DNA of 64,000 bases, taken from NCBI GenBank assembly GCA_963803575.1, contig CAWDMW010000001.1, forward strand, positions 472,349 through 536,348. The letters run 5' to 3'. This DNA comes from CAWDMW01 sp963803575 (GTDB lineage: Bacteria > Pseudomonadota > Alphaproteobacteria > Rickettsiales > UBA998). The translations under genes were made by a program, and so were the position numbers. Positions 8,426 through 17,724 of this stretch are shown here, piece by piece. Every line of letters starts with the position of its first letter. The stretch's first letter is position 1. Under the pieces are notes generated by a model. That model was not told the DNA's origin. It saw nothing but the letters and a program-made list of their open reading frames with translations, and did not search any database.

Positions 8426-9718
8426 CTACCCCCGCACCGCATAATCGCTATCCACGACATACTTATAGGTAGTGAGTTGCTGACATCCTACAGGTCCCCT
8501 TGCATGTAAGCGGCCAGTAGAGATGCCTATTTCTGCGCCCATGCCAAACTCGCCACCATCAGCAAACTGGGTGGAGGTGTTATGCATGACAATGGCGCTG
8601 TCCACCTGCTGTTGAAACGCTTGTGCTGTCTCTACCTCCTCTGCCATAATCGCATCCGTGTGATGCGAGCTGTAATGATTTACATGGGTAATGGCTTCTT
8701 CCAGCGTATCAACGGTTTTCACCGATACTATGCGATCCAGATATTCCTCTCCCCAGTCATCCTCATGCGCTGCTGAAATGCGGCTATCTGCCTGCATGGC
8801 ACGCGCATCACCACGCACATCTACGTCTTCCAACACGTCCAGGATGGCTGGTAATGCCACGTCTGCAATCGAAGCATCAATTACCAGTGATTCGGTCGCA
8901 CCACAAATGCCGGTACGCCTGAGCTTAGCATTGCGTATCACCTGCGCCGCTTTCTCAATGTTTGCAGAATGATGTACATAAATATGACAGTTTCCATCCA
9001 GATGCTGAATGGTTGGAATGCGGCTGTCACGTGCAATACGCTCGGTTAATCCTTTGCCACCACGCGGTACAATCACATCCACATATTCCGTCATTTGCAG
9101 CAATTCCCCAACAGCGGCTCGATCCCGCGTAGGAATCAGTTGAACCGCTTGTGCGGGCAACCCTGCTGCTTCCAGCCCTGCATGAAGACATGCGACAATA
9201 GCACCGGAAGAATGTAAACTCTCCGATCCCCCACGCAAAATAGCAGCATTACCAGACTTGATACACAAACCACCTGCATCTGCAGTCACGTTAGGACGAG
9301 ATTCATAGATTATGCCAATAACGCCCAGTGGCACCGTTACCTTACGAATATGAAGGCCGTTAGGTTGCTCACTTGCTTCCAGCTCACGCCCCACAGGATC
9401 AGGAAACGTGGCAATCGCTCGCAGCCCCTTTGCCATGCCGCTAATGCGCCCCTCATCCAGCATCAACCGATCCAGCATTGCCTCAGATAAACCCTTCTCG
9501 CGACCAAACACCATATCTTTGGCGTTTGCCTGCATAATAGCGTCTTGCTGCGCTTCCAACGCATCTGCCGCCGCATGTAATGCCTTATTCTTTGCTGCAT
9601 CTGTTGCAATCGCAAGCGTGCGATAGGCAGCTTTTGCGTCTTTGCCCATGCGCTGCATTAAGGCAGCTATGTCGTCAGTGTTATGTGTAGAGGGGGTGGT
9701 GTGTAATGCGTAATTCAT
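8426..9718 (-). CDS. proA: Gamma-glutamyl phosphate reductase
   Basis: ProA reduces gamma-glutamyl phosphate to glutamate-5-semialdehyde, the second step of proline synthesis. The product (430 residues from this start) shows the aldehyde-dehydrogenase-like pattern: VTVPLGVIGIIYESRPNVT, KSGNAAILRGG, VDVIVPRGGKGL, the catalytic Cys segment RTGICGATESL, and the C-terminal HTDAIM and GAEIGISTGRLHARGP. The start is uncertain: an in-frame GTG at 9766 and ATGs at 9730/9727 also exist, none with a clear ribosome site. proB is not adjacent. Confidence 0.95.
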   Translation of the reverse strand: MNYALHTTPSTHNTDDIAALMQRMGKDAKAAYRTLAIATDAAKNKALHAAADALEAQQDAIMQANAKDMVFGREKGLSEAMLDRLMLDEGRISGMAKGLRAIATFPDPVGRELEASEQPNGLHIRKVTVPLGVIGIIYESRPNVTADAGGLCIKSGNAAILRGGSESLHSSGAIVACLHAGLEAAGLPAQAVQLIPTRDRAAVGELLQMTEYVDVIVPRGGKGLTERIARDSRIPTIQHLDGNCHIYVHHSANIEKAAQVIRNAKLRRTGICGATESLVIDASIADVALPAILDVLEDVDVRGDARAMQADSRISAAHEDDWGEEYLDRIVSVKTVDTLEEAITHVNHYSSHHTDAIMAEEVETAQAFQQQVDSAIVMHNTSTQFADGGEFGMGAEIGISTGRLHARGPVGCQQLTTYKYVVDSDYAVRG

Positions 9719-9811
9719 GCTTGGCATCATATCAAAGGTACGACCTATACGTCTACTTATAATCACCTTTTTACTTGGCGACCTTTCCAGCTATTGATAT
9801 GCTTCATCGCT

Positions 9812-10561
9812 ATGACAATTCACAGGCTCTATACCACAGAGACATTATCTGCTGGTCAATCATGCAATACAGGAGACAAGCAGGCGCATTACCTGCAACA
9901 TGTGCTGCGCTTAAATGTTGGCGACCATGTATTGCTGTTTAATGGTCGTGATGGTGAATGGCAGGCGACACTAACCCATTGCTATAAGAAACACGTTACC
10001 TTGCAATGCCAGCACCAGACTCAACCACAGTCAAGCAGCCCAGACATCTGGCTGGTCTTTAGCCCTATTAAGGCAGGACGTATTGACTTTCTGGTACAAA
10101 AAGCAACAGAATTAGGGGTGTCTTGCTTAGCACCAGTCAAAACGGAACGCACCATTGTTTCACGCGTTAATGAAGACCGCCTAAGAGCCAACGTCATGGA
10201 AGCAGCAGAGCAAACCGGCAGGCTGGATGTGCCGGATATTTTGCCTTACCAACCATTAGCTAGCTTGCTGGAACAATGGAACCAAGAGCGCCCACTGATT
10301 TACGGTGACGAATCCGGCAACGGTTTGCCCGCACCCATATTACTTGACAACAAAGCCCCACCACTGGCTGTGTTAGTGGGGTGCGAAGGCGGATTCACGG
10401 ATAAGGAATTCACTTTATTTCACCAATGTAACTTCATGCATCCTTTGTCACTCGGGCATCGTATTTTGCGAGCCGACACTGCCGCCCTTGCATCTCTTAC
10501 CTTACTACAACTATATTGTGGTGACTGGTATCCTCCATCCACACCACAGCAAACCGCTTAA
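9812..10561 (+). CDS. rsmE: 16S rRNA (uracil1498-N3)-methyltransferase
   Basis: RsmE methylates U1498 in 16S rRNA of the 30S subunit using S-adenosylmethionine. The 249-residue protein has an N-terminal PUA-like part (HYLQHVLRLNVGDHVLLFNGRDGEW) and a SPOUT methyltransferase core with KATELGVSCLAPVKTERT, VGCEGGFTDKE and LGHRILRADTAALASL, typical knot motifs. I start at the ATG giving MTIHRLYT; a TTG 18 nt upstream is less likely. It lies 5 nt ahead of gshA, so the two are probably one transcript with gshB. Confidence 0.95.
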   Translation: MTIHRLYTTETLSAGQSCNTGDKQAHYLQHVLRLNVGDHVLLFNGRDGEWQATLTHCYKKHVTLQCQHQTQPQSSSPDIWLVFSPIKAGRIDFLVQKATELGVSCLAPVKTERTIVSRVNEDRLRANVMEAAEQTGRLDVPDILPYQPLASLLEQWNQERPLIYGDESGNGLPAPILLDNKAPPLAVLVGCEGGFTDKEFTLFHQCNFMHPLSLGHRILRADTAALASLTLLQLYCGDWYPPSTPQQTA

Positions 10562-10566
10562 ATCAT

Positions 10567-11796
10567 ATGACACACATCATCACCAGCCTGAATGAACTCT
10601 ACTCGCAACGCAAGAGCGAGATAGAGGACTGGTTTAAAGCAGCATATCAAAGTGGTGTGACCCCTATTTACAGCTCCGTCGATATTCGCAATGCCGGTTT
10701 TAAGCTGGCACCAGTAGATACGAATCTGTTTCCGGCAGGATTTAACAACGTCACTGAAGCAGGCAGAGCGCGTGCAGTTACCGCATTAACGCGCTACCTC
10801 TCAGAGTTGCCTGATGCCATCAAACGCATCCTGATTATGGTCGAAAACCATACACGCAATAAACCTTACATAGATAATGTCGCTGTCATCCGTAGTATCT
10901 GTGAGAAAGCAGGCGTAGAGGTTGCTATCGGGCGTTTTGACCTGCCAGAAGGCGAAACCTTTGATCTGGAAACAACGCAAGGTGAAATCATCACCGCACA
11001 CAGCATTAAGCTGGACGGCACCACATTAGTAACCAATCATGGCTTTGTCCCGGACATGGTATTTGTGAATAACGATTTGAGCGGTGGATGCCCGCCCATT
11101 CTGTGCGATGCCAGGCAACCTGTTTTCCCACCTCCCGGTGTGGGGTGGTATCGTAGGCGCAAAAGCGTGCATTTCACTGCTTACAACCAAGTGGCACGCG
11201 AATTTGCCAATGCGTTTTCGCTAGATAGCTGGCTTATTTCCACCACCATTCACCATTGTGGCAAGATCAATTTCAAAGAACGCAAAGGGCTGGAATGCGT
11301 GGCTATTGGCGTAGATAAAACGATCCACGCCATTCGTCAAAAATACGCAGAATACGGCATTGACCGCGAGCCTTACGTGTTCATCAAAGCAGATAGCGGC
11401 ACCTATGGCATGGGCATTATGACAGCACACAGCAGTGACGACGTGATGGACGTGAATAAGAAAACCCGCAATAAGATGAATGTCATTAAAGAAGGCATTG
11501 CCAATAGCGAAGTCATTATTCAGGAAGGCGTTCCTACCATAGACACGGTTGAGCATCACGCGGCAGAACCAGTGGTGTATATGATGGGCGGTGATGTCAT
11601 CAGTACATTTTGGCGTATCAATGAAGGACGAGGAGATGAAGCAAGCCTGAACGCATCCGGTATGAAATTTGAATCCTTCAATGAAGAGGCTTTTTCCCAT
11701 GCAACTGGCATTGGCTTAATTGGACGACTTGCCACGCTAGCTGCGGCCTATGAGCATTACGAAACCGATTACACAAAAGACATACGGGAAATATAA
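10567..11796 (+). CDS. gshA: Glutamate-cysteine ligase, proteobacterial ATP-grasp type
   Basis: Catalyses ATP-dependent joining of glutamate and cysteine, the first step of glutathione synthesis. The 409-residue protein is the GshA form known from acidithiobacilli and some other proteobacteria rather than the E. coli type. Characteristic stretches are FPAGFNNVTEAGRARAV, FVPDMVFVNNDLSGG, FIKADSGTYGMGIMT and VVYMMGGDVISTFWRINEGRG. It is directly followed (2 nt) by gshB, which confirms the role. No signal peptide; cytoplasmic. Confidence 0.92.
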   Translation: MTHIITSLNELYSQRKSEIEDWFKAAYQSGVTPIYSSVDIRNAGFKLAPVDTNLFPAGFNNVTEAGRARAVTALTRYLSELPDAIKRILIMVENHTRNKPYIDNVAVIRSICEKAGVEVAIGRFDLPEGETFDLETTQGEIITAHSIKLDGTTLVTNHGFVPDMVFVNNDLSGGCPPILCDARQPVFPPPGVGWYRRRKSVHFTAYNQVAREFANAFSLDSWLISTTIHHCGKINFKERKGLECVAIGVDKTIHAIRQKYAEYGIDREPYVFIKADSGTYGMGIMTAHSSDDVMDVNKKTRNKMNVIKEGIANSEVIIQEGVPTIDTVEHHAAEPVVYMMGGDVISTFWRINEGRGDEASLNASGMKFESFNEEAFSHATGIGLIGRLATLAAAYEHYETDYTKDIREI

Positions 11797-11798
11797 TC

Positions 11799-12728
11799 AT
11801 GAAGATTGCCATACAGATGGATCACCCCTCAGTCCTGAATCCGGCTGGAGATTCTACCATTGTACTCATGAAAGAAGCGGTCAAACGTGGATATCGTTTG
11901 TATTATTACCATCACACCACCTTATGTTGTCAGGATAATGCCGTGCGTGCTACCGTGTATCCGCTAACCCTGACTGGTAAAAACGACCACTGGTATCAGT
12001 TAGAAGATGCACAGCCACACACAGCACTCTCTGATATGGATATCATTTTGATGCGGCAAGACCCGCCCTTCGATATGAGCTATATCACCACCACGTACCT
12101 GCTGGATCGTGTTGGCGGCAAGACACGTGTGATTAACAACCCAACAGCTGTGCGCTCCCATAGCGAAAAACTGTTACCACTCGATTATGCTGACGCTATG
12201 CCAGCAACCCTCATTTCTGCGGATTCGGATGATATTCTGGCGTTCTTGCATCAACATCACGACATCATCATCAAACCACTTTATGGATGGGGTGGACATG
12301 CAGTATTGCGCCTACGCAAAGGAGGTGACAATACACAAACCCTGCTTGAAATGATCCGTGAACGTGACAACTTACCACTCATCGCCCAACCGTTTTTACC
12401 AGATGTTGTGTATCAGGATATACGGGTAGTCATCATTCACGGCCAGATTGCGGGTGCCTTCACCCGTACCCCTGCTACCGGAGAAATACGCGCCAATATG
12501 CGTGTTGGCGGCATCCCCATCGCTCACACGTTGAATTCGGTACAGCAAGCCATTTGTGAACGCATCGCACCAGATATGCAACATAAAGGCTTACATATTG
12601 TCGGGCTGGATTTAATCGGAGATAAGTTAACCGAGATTAACGTCACTTCCCCCACTGGCCTGAAAACACTGGAACTGCTGTACCAAAGCAAACCCGCCAC
12701 ATTATTCTGGAATGCACTACAGCACTAA
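11799..12728 (+). CDS. gshB: Glutathione synthetase
   Basis: Adds glycine to gamma-glutamylcysteine using ATP. The 309-residue ATP-grasp protein begins KIAIQMDHPSVLNPAGDST and carries MDIILMRQDPPFDMSYITTTYLLD, VINNPTAVRSHSEKL, the grasp loop KPLYGWGGHAVLR, FLPDVVYQDIRVVII and the metal-binding end GLDLIGDKLTEINVTSPTG. Length matches the family. It completes a compact rsmE-gshA-gshB operon. Confidence 0.96.
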   Translation: MKIAIQMDHPSVLNPAGDSTIVLMKEAVKRGYRLYYYHHTTLCCQDNAVRATVYPLTLTGKNDHWYQLEDAQPHTALSDMDIILMRQDPPFDMSYITTTYLLDRVGGKTRVINNPTAVRSHSEKLLPLDYADAMPATLISADSDDILAFLHQHHDIIIKPLYGWGGHAVLRLRKGGDNTQTLLEMIRERDNLPLIAQPFLPDVVYQDIRVVIIHGQIAGAFTRTPATGEIRANMRVGGIPIAHTLNSVQQAICERIAPDMQHKGLHIVGLDLIGDKLTEINVTSPTGLKTLELLYQSKPATLFWNALQH

Positions 12729-12803
12729 TTTATACTTGATAAACTATAAAGATATTGATATATGTAAGCTATTCTTTAGTTAAGGCCATGCGCCTCAATA
12801 TTT

Positions 12804-13358
12804 ATGCAGTATATCACTTTTTACGAGTGGGATCAGTTAAACAAAAACCTTCAACAGCAAGTGCTGTCACTATGGCAACATTGCTTTGGCACCCATCACA
12901 TTTTCCCTAACATCCTCCTACAGGAGGATATTCGCCGTAAAGCGATCAAGCTATTTGAACACGGGCAGATGATTATGGCAGTAGACGATAATACTGTAGC
13001 CGGAATTATCATATACTGTGAAACCCTAACTTACCCTAAAATTACATTTAGTAACTATTTATGGTCTTTTATGGTTTCACCAGCATACCGCGGCCAAGGA
13101 CTAGGCAAAATTCTTTTGCGAAAAGGTGTTGAAATATCCAGTCCGAAAGAGGCCATCGGATTGATAACGTGGCACAACCGTATCAATGGTGCCATTGCTC
13201 TTTATAATAAGGCAGGGTTTAAAACGACTCATGTCATGACACTACCTAAGTATGATCTTTCTGGAACAGAAGGATTGCTTCAATATCGTAGAATGCAAGG
13301 TTATAAAGAAGTCATTCTCTATAACCTTGCGCAATCATCCAAACTAAAACAGGCTTAA
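12804..13358 (+). CDS. GNAT-family N-acetyltransferase
   Basis: An acetyl-CoA-dependent acyltransferase of unknown substrate, 184 residues. The GNAT acetyl-CoA loop is visible as VSPAYRGQGLGKILLRKGVEI (motif A, R-G-Q-G-L-G), preceded by a beta strand with SNYLWSFMV and followed by NGAIALYNKAGFKTTHVMTL (motif B, N...A...Y...GF). The gene is preceded by an AT-rich 75-nt gap and ends inside its own terminator stem, so it is likely monocistronic. Substrate could be a protein, amino acid or antibiotic; the sequence does not say. Confidence 0.85.
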   Translation: MQYITFYEWDQLNKNLQQQVLSLWQHCFGTHHIFPNILLQEDIRRKAIKLFEHGQMIMAVDDNTVAGIIIYCETLTYPKITFSNYLWSFMVSPAYRGQGLGKILLRKGVEISSPKEAIGLITWHNRINGAIALYNKAGFKTTHVMTLPKYDLSGTEGLLQYRRMQGYKEVILYNLAQSSKLKQA

Positions 13359-13377
13359 ATTAAGCCTGTTTCTTTTT
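13348..13377 (+). terminator. Bidirectional terminator between GNAT gene and speB-like gene
   Basis: AACAGGCTTAA and TTAAGCCTGTT form a nearly perfect stem with a tiny loop, followed by TCTTTTT on the plus strand. The GNAT stop codon lies inside the stem. On the minus strand the hairpin is followed by TTTTAGTTT, so it can also end the convergent agmatinase-like gene. Confidence 0.8.
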
Positions 13378-14296
13378 ATGTCCTCACCGCTTCACCACAA
13401 AACTTCATCGACAATATCTTATACGCTAACTTAGCCGCAATAAAGTCGCAGGAATGCATGCCTTTGATAGGTGCTAACTCATTCACATCTGCTCCCACCA
13501 CATTACACACTTTCATGGCTTGGGTAATAATCGTCATCGCATCATGCCAAAATAATCCCCCTGGCTCTGGCGTACCGGTGGCAGGCATTAAACTGGCATC
13601 AAACCCGTCCACATCAAAGGTTAGATAGACAGGCCGCCCTTTCAGATGAGACACAATTTCCGTGACATCCCAACTATCCATATCCTTTGCCCAGTATATA
13701 TGCACACGATCATGATTCGCGTCGTAAAACGGCACTTCTTGCGCAGAAATATTGCGAATACCGCACGATACCAGCGTAATGCCTTTCCCCTGATTCGCCA
13801 CAGCCTCATCATCCAAACAGCGCCGCAATGCCGATGCGTGACTGTAATGCTCCCCCAAATACCCGTCACGTAAATCTGCATGAGCATCAAAATGCAATAT
13901 AGCAAGGTCGTTATGACGCTGTGCAAACGGACGAATGGTTGCCGCGGTAATGGAATGCTCCCCACCAAATGTCATGGGAAACTTGCCATCACGCAGCACC
14001 TGCTCTACCAAACCCTCAAGTTGCTCTAGTGCATCAGGCAAGATGGGGGCAATATCAGGCTTGGGCAATGTCACCAGCTTGATGTCATGATAAGGCTCAC
14101 ACCATAACACTTCATCAAACAGTTCCAGTTCCGGTGATGCGTCAATCATCGCTTGCGGCGCACATGCCGTACCGCTGCCATAACTCACAGATGCTTCCAA
14201 CCCAAACGGAATAATCACCGTACGTGCTTCTTCGTAAGTTACCGCTTCATGTGCTGGCAACTTCAGGAATCCTTGCTCACTTGGTACAATCTGCAT
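13376..14296 (-). CDS. speB: Agmatinase / ureohydrolase family protein
   Basis: A binuclear Mn enzyme of the arginase/agmatinase family; agmatinase gives putrescine and urea. The 306-residue protein has all metal-binding motifs: GGEHS, HFDAHADLRD (DAHAD), and FDVDGFDASLMPATGTPEPGG (D-x-D). Short length and the GTPEPGG tail favour agmatinase over arginase, though guanidino-acid hydrolases look alike, so the symbol is provisional. Single gene converging on the GNAT gene. Confidence 0.85.
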   Translation of the reverse strand: MQIVPSEQGFLKLPAHEAVTYEEARTVIIPFGLEASVSYGSGTACAPQAMIDASPELELFDEVLWCEPYHDIKLVTLPKPDIAPILPDALEQLEGLVEQVLRDGKFPMTFGGEHSITAATIRPFAQRHNDLAILHFDAHADLRDGYLGEHYSHASALRRCLDDEAVANQGKGITLVSCGIRNISAQEVPFYDANHDRVHIYWAKDMDSWDVTEIVSHLKGRPVYLTFDVDGFDASLMPATGTPEPGGLFWHDAMTIITQAMKVCNVVGADVNELAPIKGMHSCDFIAAKLAYKILSMKFCGEAVRT

Positions 14297-14469
14297 AACG
14301 CCTGCTCCACTGTCTCATTTTACCCACTAATCCATAACGCAGCTGCAGCATAATGGCAACAGCCAAGCGATAGATAAACGTCTTCTTACATATTCAACTT
14401 GCGTCATGTACCCCAAACCACTAATCACTCACGGCAACATTTCACACATTATAGACAGGTAACATTGCC

Positions 14470-16803
14470 ATGGCAAACCAGACATCATCCATGACAGAAC
14501 AGGAATTTTTCAACGAGCTAGAAGATAGTCTGGTCGTGCTGGTGACGTCTTCGCCAGATAAACGCTCACAATACCGCACATTATTCAGTACGCATGACTC
14601 ACCCCACCATGAAGGCGGACAAGGCGTTAATTTCCACTTCACGGATTCTGGTGCTTTAGGCATTGCTCCTCGCAAAACACCGGAAAAAGAAAGCGACTAT
14701 AGCGCGCATGTACAAGAAAAATCCTCTGCTTCCCTAGATTTGCTTCGTTCACAAAACACCAGCATTCGCAACAAGTTACGCCAGGGCACGCTGGACAACC
14801 CAAACGACATCCCCCTAGTGGTGATGACAGAAGATTCAGGCTGGGAACTGACCTTCGATCACCTCACAGGTACAAGTGACGAAATAGAGCAGCAAAAGTC
14901 CATTTTCTTCGCGGACATTGAACGGCAATTGCAAGACAAATTCCGTGACTGTGACAAAGAATGGCTGTGTCAGAAAATCGACACGTCTTTTCCGGGTGCA
15001 AACATCAAACCATTCATGGAACATCTGGAAGGTGGACTGGTGGAACTGATGGATATCATCTATAACGCCGCAGAAACAGCAGGTATAGAGGAATTACATA
15101 GCGAAAATACTTACCGCTACTCATTTGCCTTCGATGAAAATAATAAGGTATTTGAAAAAGAGTTTAAGAACCAGAATATTATTGTGTCACGAGAGGATTT
15201 TGCCAAACTCACAGAACATCCAGCCAATGGCAAAGCAGTGTCATTGGATATGATTCAGATACCTTACCAACAGGAACTTAACGAAGATGGTGTACCTGCC
15301 AGTCGTGTTTATTCCGAGATTAAACCATCCATCCTCTCACAATCCTCCACTGACTTTCCTTCCAGCTCAGGTATTCGTGATGTTACTGAATGGTTGCAAG
15401 CCGGCATTGGCACACGCCAGTCAACACAAAAAGAGCAACAACAAGACATTCACATAGCGTACATCAGCCCTGCAACGTTGCAGGGGGAAGAGCTTCCCTC
15501 ACCAGATTTTATCCAGACCTTACAGGAAGATAACTACACACTCACCTACGTGCCATCATTAAAAGAACTATCGCGCTTCCCAGACATCAACATGCTTAAC
15601 GGTTCAGATATGTTGGTGCTAGCATCTGACCCCATAGAGACAACTCCGGAAGGGCTGATCTGGGATCCTAACCTACCCATGCTTACTTACATGATGATTA
15701 ATGTTGATATTGATCCTGCATCTATGACGACTCCTATCATCTTAGATAATCGCACAGGTGGCTTCGATCACACGTTAGACATGATGCGCCAATCCAGCAA
15801 ATCAGGACGCCTTATTGGGGAGTTTTCCTTCATGGTCGCTGAAACGACAGAAGAGCTGGAATCTCTGCTACACGAGCAACGCACCGTGTTAGAGCAACGC
15901 GCAGTGCCGGGATCATCCGCACAAGTAAATCCACTACCAGACGATGACATCATGAATGTGTTTGTTGCCGGTGGGCATAATAATAACAGCCGGCAAGATT
16001 TAGAAGAAGCCCACCAGCTAGGATATTTTCTGGCAGAGCAAGGGATTCGTATCGTGTCAGGTGGCGGGCAGGTGGAAGGTTCTATGGGTGCCACCCATAC
16101 AGGGTTCATCCAGTATCATTTAGATCAACTTATGGAACATGGTGATATGTTTGCTGGGCTGCCCAAATCCCTGCAAAAGGAACTGCGTCAGCATCTCTAT
16201 TATGACACAGACAAGCAATGCATGGGATATAATGCCGAAGCGCTCATCACAGATCATTCCGATGTGTTGGATAAACTGACCGAGCGTCACATTATTCCAG
16301 CGGATATGTTCCATAGCTACAGCACCGAAGCACTGATTGAAATGGAAAGTCCCAACGGCAGGCCTCCTGCCGGATCAACATATCAATCAGCAGGGAACCG
16401 CATCCCCCGGCTGGATGCACTGCTTGGCGCACATACCAAACTTTTCATGCCGGGTGGCATTGGTACGGATGAAGAAATTTTTGGTGCTATTTCACTGCAA
16501 ATGGAAGCACTAGGCAACGTTGCTGCAAATGATAATGGTGAGACTGAGAAGCCAGAATTGGACAAACTCATTATCTATAACCGCAATCATCAGATTGATA
16601 CGTTTCTGCAAGGTATGGGACTGATGCACGAAGATGGCAGAATGAATCAGCAGGCATTGGGTAAGTACAATATCGAAATTCTGGGCGACACGCCATCCAT
16701 TGAAGCCAGCCTGACAGATCGCTTAAACACCAAAGATAGCTGGCAGGATCGCATACGTAGCCAACGTGAGAAAATAGAGCCAAGCCTTAATTTAGCGTCT
16801 TAG
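14470..16803 (+). CDS. Ham1/RdgB-like domain fused to LOG-type domain
   Basis: A 777-residue soluble protein with an unusual combination. Residues about 15-270 follow the Ham1/RdgB pattern for non-canonical NTP pyrophosphatases: opening strand LVVLVTSSPDKRSQYRTLF, a TEDSGWELTF core matching the family DDSGL, then FPGANIKPFM where RdgB has PG...SAR. A middle region (about 325-470) reads as another alpha/beta domain. Residues about 495-720 match LOG-family phosphoribohydrolases: FVAGGHNNNSRQDLEE, IRIVSGGGQVEGSMGAT, and the key LFMPGGIGTDEEIFG, with GNRIPRLDALLG supplying the usual Arg. If both are active, one would turn an NTP into an NMP and the other would split the NMP into base and ribose-5-phosphate. 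That pathway is inference. The gene is monocistronic with a strong terminator. Confidence 0.72.
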   Translation: MANQTSSMTEQEFFNELEDSLVVLVTSSPDKRSQYRTLFSTHDSPHHEGGQGVNFHFTDSGALGIAPRKTPEKESDYSAHVQEKSSASLDLLRSQNTSIRNKLRQGTLDNPNDIPLVVMTEDSGWELTFDHLTGTSDEIEQQKSIFFADIERQLQDKFRDCDKEWLCQKIDTSFPGANIKPFMEHLEGGLVELMDIIYNAAETAGIEELHSENTYRYSFAFDENNKVFEKEFKNQNIIVSREDFAKLTEHPANGKAVSLDMIQIPYQQELNEDGVPASRVYSEIKPSILSQSSTDFPSSSGIRDVTEWLQAGIGTRQSTQKEQQQDIHIAYISPATLQGEELPSPDFIQTLQEDNYTLTYVPSLKELSRFPDINMLNGSDMLVLASDPIETTPEGLIWDPNLPMLTYMMINVDIDPASMTTPIILDNRTGGFDHTLDMMRQSSKSGRLIGEFSFMVAETTEELESLLHEQRTVLEQRAVPGSSAQVNPLPDDDIMNVFVAGGHNNNSRQDLEEAHQLGYFLAEQGIRIVSGGGQVEGSMGATHTGFIQYHLDQLMEHGDMFAGLPKSLQKELRQHLYYDTDKQCMGYNAEALITDHSDVLDKLTERHIIPADMFHSYSTEALIEMESPNGRPPAGSTYQSAGNRIPRLDALLGAHTKLFMPGGIGTDEEIFGAISLQMEALGNVAANDNGETEKPELDKLIIYNRNHQIDTFLQGMGLMHEDGRMNQQALGKYNIEILGDTPSIEASLTDRLNTKDSWQDRIRSQREKIEPSLNLAS

Positions 16804-16840
16804 GAGCCAGTTTCGAATATCCATTCATTTAACACTCAGG

Positions 16841-16894
16841 CACCATGATAATACACCCTGCGTAAACAGGCTTTGTTATCATGGTGTCTTTTTT
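16841..16894 (+). terminator. Terminator of the Ham1-LOG gene
   Basis: CACCATGATAA (16841-16851) pairs with TTATCATGGTG (16876-16886) and is followed by TCTTTTTTT. The 3' arm overlaps the end of the convergent ccmH coding region. Confidence 0.8.
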
Positions 16895-17193
16895 TGTGCC
16901 TGGCTGATAAGCCATATGCCAGACCACAACACCATCATAATCATCAACCATAATGGCCAGAGCGCCAGTCCGTCCGATACGCGCAGTTGCTGACCATAAT
17001 CTGCTTCAATCTGTAATACAACGTCTTGCACCGTCATGCCCTGACGTATATACTCGCACACATCCTGCTTAACGGTCAAAGCAAATGGTGCGTTCGAGCT
17101 ATCAATGCGCTGCCCATCACATACAGGGCAACGTAATTGCTGCGTCGCACTCACGTAATGTTCATAGTAGGGCGTGGACGCATCACACCGCAT
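16879..17193 (-). CDS. ccmH: Cytochrome c maturation protein CcmH (short form)
   Basis: CcmH keeps apocytochrome c thiols reduced for haem ligation. The 104-residue product has the signature LRCPVCDGQ (LRCxxC) near residue 18, followed by the conserved SNAPFALTVKQDVCEYIRQG region and one C-terminal membrane helix (LALWPLWLMIMMVLWSGIWLI) with a positive tail. The ATG is one base after the ccmG stop. No N-terminal signal peptide is visible from this start or in the upstream 13 codons of the frame, although the CxxC must face the periplasm. It is shorter than most CcmH proteins, and no ccmI follows. Confidence 0.85.
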   Translation of the reverse strand: MRCDASTPYYEHYVSATQQLRCPVCDGQRIDSSNAPFALTVKQDVCEYIRQGMTVQDVVLQIEADYGQQLRVSDGLALWPLWLMIMMVLWSGIWLISQAQKKTP

Positions 17194-17194
17194 T

Positions 17195-17719
17195 TTAAGG
17201 TGTCTGTTGCAAATGCGGCAACAGTTTTTCACGGATGACGTCAGGCACTAAAGGCCCTCTATGCGTCACAATCACTTTACCATTCGGTGCCACCAAAAAA
17301 CTCTCAGGTAGTGCCGCCACCCCAAACGCATAGGCTGACGTATCAAGCGTATCTATCCCTACATAATTATACGGGTTACCATGTGTGCTTAACATCTTCG
17401 AGATGTTCTTGGCAGAATCACGCCAGGCAACCCCAATGATTTTCAGATCATAATCTTTGGCAAGCTGATTCAAATATTGATGCTCAGCCAGACAAGGCGT
17501 ACACCATGATGCAAAGAAATTTACCAACACATACTGATATTTGAAGACAACCGCTTTGCCGGGAATCTTTGGTAGCCCCTCAATCGGCTCAGCATAAATT
17601 GTTGGCACTTCCTGCCCAACCAAATTGCTACCTGCTTCTTTTGTGTTTTTTTGATAGACACTGAAAAACAATACACTAATAATTAGCAGAAAAATAAGTC
17701 CGGGGATGGCTTGACGCAT
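17195..17719 (-). CDS. ccmG: Thiol:disulfide interchange protein CcmG/DsbE
   Basis: A membrane-tethered periplasmic thioredoxin that supplies reducing power for cytochrome c maturation. The 174-residue protein has an N-terminal anchor (about residues 4-22, IPGLIFLLIISVLFFSVY), a thioredoxin fold with active site FFASWCTPCLAEH, and the CcmG-typical AFGVAALPESFLVAPNGKVI with cis-Pro. It sits between the J-domain-like gene and ccmH with almost no spacing. Confidence 0.95.
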   Translation of the reverse strand: MRQAIPGLIFLLIISVLFFSVYQKNTKEAGSNLVGQEVPTIYAEPIEGLPKIPGKAVVFKYQYVLVNFFASWCTPCLAEHQYLNQLAKDYDLKIIGVAWRDSAKNISKMLSTHGNPYNYVGIDTLDTSAYAFGVAALPESFLVAPNGKVIVTHRGPLVPDVIREKLLPHLQQTP

Positions 17720-17724
17720 GGTGA

